NCBI GenBank assembly: GCA_050013795.1
Contig: JBEKEO010000032.1
Coordinates: 1 to 21,247 of the forward strand
DNA length: 21,247 nt
Source: CAWHOW01 sp050013795
GTDB lineage: Bacteria; Bacteroidota; Bacteroidia; Bacteroidales; CG2-30-32-10
Direction of reading: 5' to 3'
Positions 15,570 to 21,247 of the stretch are shown piece after piece. The position numbers and the translations under genes were made by a program. A model generated the notes under the pieces. That model did not search any database. It was not told the origin of the DNA and was given only the letters and a program-made list of their open reading frames with translations. Each line of letters starts with the position of its first letter. Within the stretch, counting starts at the first letter, position 1.

Positions 15570-16262
15570 CTATAGTTTGAACATGAAATCATCAAAATTA
15601 TTGGGTGCATTCCAGTAAACATCGCCTTTTGTAATGTTCTCCCCTTCTTCTTCGGGTAGTTCTTTTTCAAGTTCCCATGAATACCTTAAACGCTGTGGAC
15701 CCTGTTTGCGATAACATAAAGCATATAAAACTCCGGCAAGCAATCCATATAAATGTGCTTCATATGAAAGATGCTTGCCGGGGAAGAAATCAGGAAATAT
15801 TCCCCAGATCAGTCCGCCGTATATAAATATGATAAGCATTGCAATGGCAGCCAGGCGGGAATCCCTTCGCAGAATACCACTAAAGAATAAAAATGAAGCA
15901 AGCCCATAAACTATGCCGCTGGCACCGATATGATAAGCCTGTCTGCCAAACAACCAAATGCAGATACCATCGGTGAGCCATATAAGCAGAAGTATCTTTC
16001 CGGCTATTCCTTTATAGAAATAGAACAATGCCAGACAAAGCAGGAAAAAAGGCAGCGAATTGGAAATAAGATGTTCGAAATTCTCATGTTCGAAGGGCGC
16101 TGTAATAATGCCAATCAATCCCGCTGCGCTTAAAGGATAAACACCCAGTTTGGTAAAATCAACATCCCAGTTGTATTCTATATGCTTTACAACCCACATG
16201 ATCAGCAGCAGCAATGCCGGAACTATTGCACTGCTCCAGAAATGATTCTTATCGTTATTCAT
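15570..16262 (-). CDS. Rhomboid-family intramembrane serine protease
   Basis: Rhomboids cleave transmembrane substrates inside the bilayer with a Ser-His dyad. From the ATG at 16262 the protein has 230 residues and about six or seven hydrophobic helices. The family pattern is complete: HENFEHLISN (59-68, the H-x4-H-x3-N motif of helix 2), GASG (113-116) with nucleophile Ser115 followed by IVYGLASF, and AHLYGLLAG (169-177) with catalytic His170 in H-x2-G-x3-G. It should therefore be active. The C-terminal tail (about 195-230) is acidic and cytosolic. A GTG two codons upstream (16268) is also possible. The substrate is unknown. It converges with pabC (8-nt gap). Confidence 0.9.
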   Translation of the reverse strand: MNNDKNHFWSSAIVPALLLLIMWVVKHIEYNWDVDFTKLGVYPLSAAGLIGIITAPFEHENFEHLISNSLPFFLLCLALFYFYKGIAGKILLLIWLTDGICIWLFGRQAYHIGASGIVYGLASFLFFSGILRRDSRLAAIAMLIIFIYGGLIWGIFPDFFPGKHLSYEAHLYGLLAGVLYALCYRKQGPQRLRYSWELEKELPEEEGENITKGDVYWNAPNNFDDFMFKL

Positions 16263-16284
16263 AATCACTGAATTTTTACAGCAG

Positions 16285-16292
16285 CAAATTTA
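16285..16292 (-). promoter_or_regulatory. Putative -7 element for the rhomboid gene
   Basis: Minus-strand TAAATTTG matches TAnnTTTG, 22 nt upstream of the ATG at 16262. No good -33 element is seen. The upstream T9SS gene ends only 28 nt further on, so read-through is also possible. Confidence 0.4.
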
Positions 16293-16320
16293 ATAATTTA
16301 CTCGTTTCAATAATTAAAGT

Positions 16321-17973
16321 TTATTCTTTAATTATTTTCGTATAATAAACTTTATTATCAGTTATTACCCTAATAATATAAACGCCAGTTGCCAGATTAC
16401 TGATATCAATGCTTTTATCATTGTTTTGCATTTGGCTGATAAGCAGTTTTCCCATGGCATCGGTTATTTCAACAATGCTGTTTCTGCTTTCCTGTTGCTT
16501 AACAAATAGTCTGTCGTGAGCAGGGTTTGGATATTCCTGCAAACTGGAAGAAGAATAAGGGTCAATTCTTGATGTAAGCGGATCTGCCCAAACAGCCGTT
16601 GCATAATTACTGGCAGATGTTGCAGTCTGGTTATCAAAACTGGTTATTGTATAAAAATAACCGGTATCTGCAGAAGCAGTATTGTCGGTGTATGTGGTAT
16701 CTGTAACTGTTGCAAGATACATCCAGTGGCCGTCATTAGTAAGCGACTTAAACACCCTATATCCTCCAAGCGGATATGTCCCCTGCGTACTGGCATTCCA
16801 TTTTAAAATATAATTACCCATGCCGGATGTTATGCTTAATCCCAAAGGTATAGAGGGAGTAATAATATTTGACTTATGCCCGGCAACAAGTTCGGCAAAG
16901 CCAAAGCCATCCATAGGTTTGTTTCCAACTGTTCCTTTTACAACTGTACCGCCCTCCCAAAATTTGAAAAGTGTAACATTAATGATCTGGTTCTGTATGG
17001 TAGCCGACATATCCAGGTTTTCACCGCGTAATGGATTAATAAGCCTCCATCCCTGCGAATAATATTTATTATCTGCAACATCATGCCAATAACCGGTTCT
17101 TTCAAAAATAAAATGAGTAACTGTATCTTGCGTATCATCAGGCAAAATGGAGCTTACCAGCCTTGATTCAAGGTTGTAAGGAATACTGTTGGTATCTGAA
17201 AATATCTGCCAGATATTATATTCAGATGGTGTTTGCGGACTTCCCCATGTTATTCCCGGTTTATCAAGCTGCATGGAAAACCATTCGTAAAGATTATTAG
17301 TGTTTGTTCCAACGGTAAAGGGTCCATATTGCCTGTCTATCCATGCAATACCTGAAGTAATGCTATCCTTAACGCCACCAAAGATAAGGGTCCCCCCTAT
17401 TTTCAAATTTGTAATGGAATAATAATATGATGAATCTCCTGCGGTTCCTATAGGAATGAATCCATTACCGCCAACAACCAGTGGAGCGCGGTTGCTAGTC
17501 ACAGTAATATTAAGCTGGTCATTATTTGTAGGATCCTCCACATGAAATTTATAATCGAATGTTTTGTTATTGGAAGGATAAGTCCAACTGGAACTGTCGC
17601 TAATTACAAAGGGAATGGAATAAGTTAGTCCCCAATGTCCTGTTTTAGCAGAAAGTGTTAGTGGCGTTTGATTCACATCAGAATAAAAAACACCACTGCC
17701 GGGACTGGCCATATTGAATATGCGCATATTTGCTGGTTTAATGAAGTAACACAACATCACGTCATATTTTTTATAGTCAGGTGCCGCTCCAAACATGTGC
17801 AGGTTCATATACCACCATTCAGTTGTAGTGGTTAAACTGGTATGTTCTCCATCATCTGTCGGAAAAGAGAGGACGCTATTCAAAGGTGTATAGGGATATA
17901 TTTGCCAGTTGTATTGGCTATATGCGGTTATTGCACAAAAGAAAAACAGCACTGCCGGAATTAGTTTTTTCAT
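16321..17973 (-). CDS. T9SS-exported CrtC/AttH-like lipocalin-domain protein
   Basis: This is a 550-residue exported protein with a signal peptide (1-20, ending AYSQ). Residues about 30-365 match the two-lobed CrtC/AttH lipocalin-like fold: FPTDDGEH (37-44), EWWYMNLHM (52-60), SSYYYSITNL (181-190), AWIDRQYGPF (210-219), YEWFSMQL (229-236), FWEGGTVVKG (338-347) and FGFAEL (357-362). Known members include carotenoid 1,2-hydratases and related hydratases or isomerases, mostly cytoplasmic or periplasmic. A fibronectin type III-like domain follows (about 372-462: YILKWNAST, GYRVFKS, GYFYTITSFD), then a T9SS type A sorting domain (480-550, YPNPAHDRLFV to KIIKE). Surface export argues against a role in the cell's own carotenoids; an exogenous lipid substrate is a guess. 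It has its own promoter. Confidence 0.8.
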   Translation of the reverse strand: MKKLIPAVLFFFCAITAYSQYNWQIYPYTPLNSVLSFPTDDGEHTSLTTTTEWWYMNLHMFGAAPDYKKYDVMLCYFIKPANMRIFNMASPGSGVFYSDVNQTPLTLSAKTGHWGLTYSIPFVISDSSSWTYPSNNKTFDYKFHVEDPTNNDQLNITVTSNRAPLVVGGNGFIPIGTAGDSSYYYSITNLKIGGTLIFGGVKDSITSGIAWIDRQYGPFTVGTNTNNLYEWFSMQLDKPGITWGSPQTPSEYNIWQIFSDTNSIPYNLESRLVSSILPDDTQDTVTHFIFERTGYWHDVADNKYYSQGWRLINPLRGENLDMSATIQNQIINVTLFKFWEGGTVVKGTVGNKPMDGFGFAELVAGHKSNIITPSIPLGLSITSGMGNYILKWNASTQGTYPLGGYRVFKSLTNDGHWMYLATVTDTTYTDNTASADTGYFYTITSFDNQTATSASNYATAVWADPLTSRIDPYSSSSLQEYPNPAHDRLFVKQQESRNSIVEITDAMGKLLISQMQNNDKSIDISNLATGVYIIRVITDNKVYYTKIIKE

Positions 17974-17993
17974 ATTGAAATGTTTTATCTTTA

Positions 17994-18025
17994 CAAAGAT
18001 ACTACGGGTTTGTTAATAAAACAAA
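17994..18025 (-). promoter_or_regulatory. Promoter for the CrtC/AttH-like gene
   Basis: On the minus strand TTTG (18025-18022), a 20-nt spacer and TATCTTTG (18001-17994) match the Bacteroidota consensus exactly. The -7 element ends 20 nt before the ATG at 17973. The -33 TTTG is the end of the T-run of the upstream gene's terminator. Confidence 0.7.
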
Positions 18026-18055
18026 AAAGCCCATTCTCTAATTCAGAATGGGCTT
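18022..18055 (-). terminator. Rho-independent terminator of the papain-like protease gene
   Basis: AAGCCCATTCT and AGAATGGGCTT (18027-18037 with 18045-18055) form a perfect 11-bp stem with a 7-nt loop, followed on the minus strand by TTTTTTG. It lies 28 nt after the stop codon of the minus-strand protease gene. Confidence 0.85.
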
Positions 18056-18083
18056 AACGCATTATTTTGATATGCTATTCAAT

Positions 18084-20411
18084 TTACTCTTTAATAAACT
18101 TCTCTACCCCTACTCCTTTTTCTGTTTTTATCATTAGATAGTACATTCCCTGCTGAATATTTTCAGCATCAATATGTATTGGAGAATTATTATTCATAAC
18201 ATTCTTTTCCAGTAATGTTTGTCCAAGCACATTGGTAATACTGATGGTTGCATTCTGAATGTTTTGGTTGAATAATTTTATATCAAATGAACCTGTATTC
18301 GGGTTTGGGAAAACTGCAAAACTGCCTTCAGAAATTTCATTTATTCCATTTGTAACAGTAGCTATAACAGGAACTCTTACACTGGAACAAGTTGTAGAAT
18401 ATCCAATTATCCAATTATAAAAATAATAATAACCCGTCATTGAGGAGTTACTACCTGTTATCGAAATTACGCTTGGTACTGTATAAGGAAATGCAGCGCC
18501 CGAAGTTTCTCTCCATAAATAGCATGCGCTTGTTGCTCCAAGCATATATCCTGTTCCGGCGGGAACACTAAAGTTCAATGCAATTGTTTGTTTCCCGGTA
18601 ACAGTAGTTATTATTACCGAATCCAGGTCTGTTCCTGAACTGTTTTCCAAAAATATGGTTCTGCTCCCTGCTGTGCTTTCATAAACGGTTACAGAATCAA
18701 TAGTTAATGGAATATAAGTATCAAACATCAATCCATGTCTTCTTGAACCAGTATAATTACTGCCATTAGTTGTGCTATCTGTCATTCCAACTGATGAAAC
18801 CGAAGAATGAATAATATCATTCTCAACATAAAATGTTTCAGTGGAATCAAGAGGTGAAATAGTAAAGCTTGTACCTGTATTTACAAGTGTTCCGCCTGAG
18901 GGGGCATTATACCAGTCTAGAGTGTCAAGGCCGGAAGCATACAAAGTAACACTTCCTCCAAGAGTAGTTGAACCAGGTGTAACAGTTGGAGCAGTTAGCA
19001 AATTTATCGTTACATAACTTGTTTTGGTAAGTGTGCTATCCCCAAAACTATTATATGCGGTAAGTGATACAGAATACGTTCCAGTTGCAGTATAATTATG
19101 GGAAGGGTTTTCCAGATTTGATGTATCGCCATCGCCAAAGCTCCAGAGCCATGATGTGGGAGAATTGCTGGAAATATCTGTAAATTGGATATCGCCCGTA
19201 CAACTTGTGGTAGCTGAAGCGGTAAAGTTAGCAACAGGAGGAAGAATATTAGTTGTATAAACTAAATAATCTGCCCCTTGACCAACCCAGTCACTACCGT
19301 ATGATATATACAAATATCCATTAATACCCCAGCCTGTGTTCCACGAATTCTTTATAATCCAGTATCCTCCGCCAGGAACTGCTGCGCTATCACACCATCC
19401 GACAATTACTACACAATGATCTGTATTAGATGAACCAGTTTCAGTTAGAATACCACCCGTGTAACCGGAAAATGCACTGCTTGAAGCATCAATATAAGTA
19501 AAAATGGGTCCATAATTATACATATATTTTTTGATATTTGAATCAGGCGCACAAACTAACGAAGAGTCCCAACAGCCCGGAACATTAGCATGGCTGGTAA
19601 TTGCTTCATGAAATGCATAAGGTCCTCCGCAGGCCCCTGTAGTTCCTCCGCCTTCGGAGCTTGTCCAAGGATCTTCCGATTCATAAACAGCACCTTGAGG
19701 AGATAGCCAGGCATCCTGTGGGTTAGCTCCGCCACCACAACCGCCACAGCCATTTCCGGTATAACAATTCGTTAACCATTCCTCTGAAATATCTCTGATA
19801 TTACTATCAATAATATTTATGACCGCTTCAAAAACTCCTACTCCGGCAAAAGCCCAGCAATCGCCACAATTCTGTTGATCTGTTACCGGTGTGCATTTTG
19901 AACGCCAATCCCAACTGGAAGGATAACCTACGGGAGTTGCAGTTTTGCGTGTAGTTTTAATTTCTTTCACAGGAGGCTTATATGTCCCCGTATATTTTCC
20001 TTCCGACACAACACTGATTGTATAACTGTCAATAGCAGGGCTGTTCTTTTCCCATGGACGCCTTAATTCTAATGAAAGTACAGTAGTTCCTTGTGAAGTG
20101 CCAACATACCTGATAATTTGAGTTCCCGAACCACCTTTTAGTCTTCCCTGAGTTGCATCATGTATAAATTCGCCTTCGCCAATCTGTGCAACTGATTTCG
20201 AAATGACTTTATCAGTTGAAGTAGTTGCCTCACACCAGATGTACCCGGTTGATGCTTTTCTTGGTAATTGTATCTCTAACACCTGGTCGGTGGAAAGATT
20301 GATTGTTTGTTCCTGATTCGTCCTGTTAACCTGAATGAAATTTTGACCATTGGAACTTGATACAAGCATAACAGCATAAATTGCTGCCAAAAAAATAAAT
20401 ACTTTTTTCAT
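18084..20411 (-). CDS. T9SS-exported papain-family cysteine protease with N-terminal chagasin-type inhibitor domain
   Basis: This is a 775-residue multidomain exported protease. A signal peptide (1-23) is followed by an I42/chagasin-like domain (about 25-137). It keeps the three loops that chagasin inserts into papain-type active sites: STGYIW (54-59), a Gly-rich loop RLKGGSGTQ (90-98) and RRPWE (117-121). A short basic linker leads to the C1A peptidase (about 164-387): oxyanion Gln179, nucleophile Cys185 in NCGDCWAF, His332 in DHCVVIVGW and Asn355 in IIKNSWNTGWG. Next are a PKD domain (about 390-470, SWLWSFGDGDTSN), an Ig-like module (about 474-532), an unassigned beta-rich region (about 535-690) and a T9SS type A sorting domain (701-775, FPNPNTGSFDI to KFIKE). 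No usual propeptide is seen; the inhibitor domain may take its place (inference). Confidence 0.9.
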   Translation of the reverse strand: MKKVFIFLAAIYAVMLVSSSNGQNFIQVNRTNQEQTINLSTDQVLEIQLPRKASTGYIWCEATTSTDKVISKSVAQIGEGEFIHDATQGRLKGGSGTQIIRYVGTSQGTTVLSLELRRPWEKNSPAIDSYTISVVSEGKYTGTYKPPVKEIKTTRKTATPVGYPSSWDWRSKCTPVTDQQNCGDCWAFAGVGVFEAVINIIDSNIRDISEEWLTNCYTGNGCGGCGGGANPQDAWLSPQGAVYESEDPWTSSEGGGTTGACGGPYAFHEAITSHANVPGCWDSSLVCAPDSNIKKYMYNYGPIFTYIDASSSAFSGYTGGILTETGSSNTDHCVVIVGWCDSAAVPGGGYWIIKNSWNTGWGINGYLYISYGSDWVGQGADYLVYTTNILPPVANFTASATTSCTGDIQFTDISSNSPTSWLWSFGDGDTSNLENPSHNYTATGTYSVSLTAYNSFGDSTLTKTSYVTINLLTAPTVTPGSTTLGGSVTLYASGLDTLDWYNAPSGGTLVNTGTSFTISPLDSTETFYVENDIIHSSVSSVGMTDSTTNGSNYTGSRRHGLMFDTYIPLTIDSVTVYESTAGSRTIFLENSSGTDLDSVIITTVTGKQTIALNFSVPAGTGYMLGATSACYLWRETSGAAFPYTVPSVISITGSNSSMTGYYYFYNWIIGYSTTCSSVRVPVIATVTNGINEISEGSFAVFPNPNTGSFDIKLFNQNIQNATISITNVLGQTLLEKNVMNNNSPIHIDAENIQQGMYYLMIKTEKGVGVEKFIKE

Positions 20412-20476
20412 AATAGTTGTTTTAGTTTATAGTTTGATTGTTTGGTTTTTTTATTTTCAAAAAAGAAGTTATAGAA

Positions 20477-20484
20477 CAAAGTTA
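20477..20484 (-). promoter_or_regulatory. Putative -7 element for the protease gene
   Basis: Minus-strand TAACTTTG matches TAnnTTTG, about 65 nt upstream of the ATG at 20411. No -33 TTTG at 19-21 nt was found. Confidence 0.4.
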
Positions 20485-20722
20485 TTAAAAAGCCGGATAA
20501 AGTTGCATACATTAAAAATAAATATTTTTTTTGTTAACAGCTATTTACTTGTAATTTCCCAGTTCCTGCTAATTCTTCAAAAAGTACAGCTCTTATACTT
20601 GCGGTTGCAACTTATCTGTTAATGCAAGCAAAAACAGTTAATCGTTTGCCGTACCTCCATCTCAAATCGAAGCGGGAACTCAAAAACATCGTCCTATAAA
20701 CTAACCATCAAATCACTTTTCT

Positions 20723-20730
20723 TATATTTG
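20723..20730 (+). promoter_or_regulatory. Putative -7 element for lepB, very short leader
   Basis: TATATTTG matches TAnnTTTG and ends 7 nt before the ATG at 20738, so transcription would start at or almost at the start codon. No clear -33 element is present. Confidence 0.45.
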
Positions 20731-20737
20731 CAATTAC

Positions 20738-21247
20738 ATGAAGTTTTTCTCCAGAATTCCTATATCCAAAAAAATATCCTTTGAATGGCTCAAAGCCATA
20801 GGAATTGCTTTACTGGCTATAATCATCATAAGACTGTTCTTTTTTCAGTCATACTCCATCCCTACTGCTTCCATGGAAAAAACAATCATTGAAGGCGATT
20901 ACATACTGGTAAGCAAACTAAACTATGGCGCACGTATGCCCATAACTCCCCTCTCACTACCGTTCTTTCCACGTATTTATTCTTCCTTAATGAAGCTACC
21001 CTGTCTACGAATGCCGGGCTTCACAAGAATAAAAGACAACGATTTAGTGGTTTTCAATTTCCCTATTGAAGATAAAAAGCCAGTTGATAAGCGAAAGGTA
21101 TTTATTAAGCGTTGCGTGGCTGTTGCCGGGGATACAATAAAGATAAGCAACGGAAAAATATTCATTAATGGCAAAACAACCGAAGAACCAGAAAACCTTG
21201 AATTCAATTACATAGTAAAGACCAACAATATCCCTATAAGCCCTAAA
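20738..21247 (+). CDS. lepB: Signal peptidase I (3' end cut by window edge)
   Basis: Signal peptidase I removes signal peptides from proteins exported by Sec. The window holds the first 170 codons, open to the last base, so the gene continues beyond 21247. A membrane anchor (about residues 17-36, WLKAIGIALLAIIIIRLFFF) precedes the catalytic serine Ser45 in SIPTASMEKT. The general base is Lys124 in VFIKRCVAVAGDTI, equivalent to the E. coli KRAVGLPGD segment. The stretch between them (about 62-98, proline-rich) is longer than the compact Gram-positive form and fits Bacteroidota homologues. The remaining conserved region with the GDNR-type motif is not visible. It would process the many signal peptides encoded in this window. 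Divergent from the protease gene. Confidence 0.93.
   Translation, partial: MKFFSRIPISKKISFEWLKAIGIALLAIIIIRLFFFQSYSIPTASMEKTIIEGDYILVSKLNYGARMPITPLSLPFFPRIYSSLMKLPCLRMPGFTRIKDNDLVVFNFPIEDKKPVDKRKVFIKRCVAVAGDTIKISNGKIFINGKTTEEPENLEFNYIVKTNNIPISPK

Larger units (their letters stand above)
20412..20737. other. Divergent intergenic region between protease and lepB
   Basis: This 326-nt region holds no convincing gene. A short plus-strand open frame (20434-20622) is AT-rich low-complexity sequence without family resemblance. Promoter-like sites sit near both ends (20477-20484 minus, 20723-20730 plus). I saw no riboswitch, tRNA or repeat. Confidence 0.6.

Noticed and set aside
20434..20622. 62-codon plus-strand open frame in the protease-lepB spacer
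   Set aside because: It overlaps the probable protease promoter, is low-complexity K/F/L-rich, and has no family resemblance.

Overview
The window is AT-rich chromosomal DNA from a member of the Bacteroidota. Three things point there. Four secreted proteins end in a type IX secretion (T9SS) type A sorting domain (FPNP/YPNP motif, late G-x-Y, final -KE). Upstream sites match the Bacteroidota promoter consensus TTTG-N19-21-TAnnTTTG. The housekeeping genes are of Bacteroidota type. I cannot name a genus. There is no rRNA, tRNA, CRISPR array, prophage or intact insertion sequence.

Layout. (1) 1-3950, plus strand: a small orphan ORF; a T9SS-exported seven-repeat Asp-box propeller; a paired secreted/membrane protein of a Bacteroidota-specific family; a second T9SS protein; a four-helix membrane protein. 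(2) 4149-8012, minus strand: gyrA followed by a periplasmic TPR protein. (3) 8248-10836, plus: clpC, with a well-formed promoter and a good ribosome binding site. (4) 10837-11323: a gene-free stretch with a terminator, a 21-bp tandem array, a dispersed palindromic repeat and a degenerate 9-bp repeat. (5) 11324-12775, minus: a secreted seven-repeat WD40 protein. (6) 12924-13370, plus: smpB. (7) 13390-15561: a complete p-aminobenzoate set, pabA divergent from overlapping pabB-pabC. (8) 15570-16262, minus: a rhomboid protease. (9) 16321-20411, minus: two T9SS cargo proteins, a CrtC/AttH-like lipocalin enzyme and a papain-family protease carrying its own chagasin-type inhibitor domain. (10) 20738-end, plus: the start of signal peptidase I, cut by the window edge.

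Cytoplasmic functions (gyrase, ClpC, SmpB, PABA synthesis) are interleaved with envelope functions (T9SS cargo, TPR, WD40, rhomboid, LepB). The exported proteins would use Sec, be cleaved by a signal peptidase such as the LepB here, and leave by T9SS machinery encoded elsewhere.

The observations I rate highest are the I42 inhibitor-C1A protease fusion, the 21-bp intergenic array whose period equals two helical turns, and a short palindromic repeat family of which one copy sits in frame inside a T9SS sorting domain. None amounts to a clearly new multi-gene defence or mobile system.
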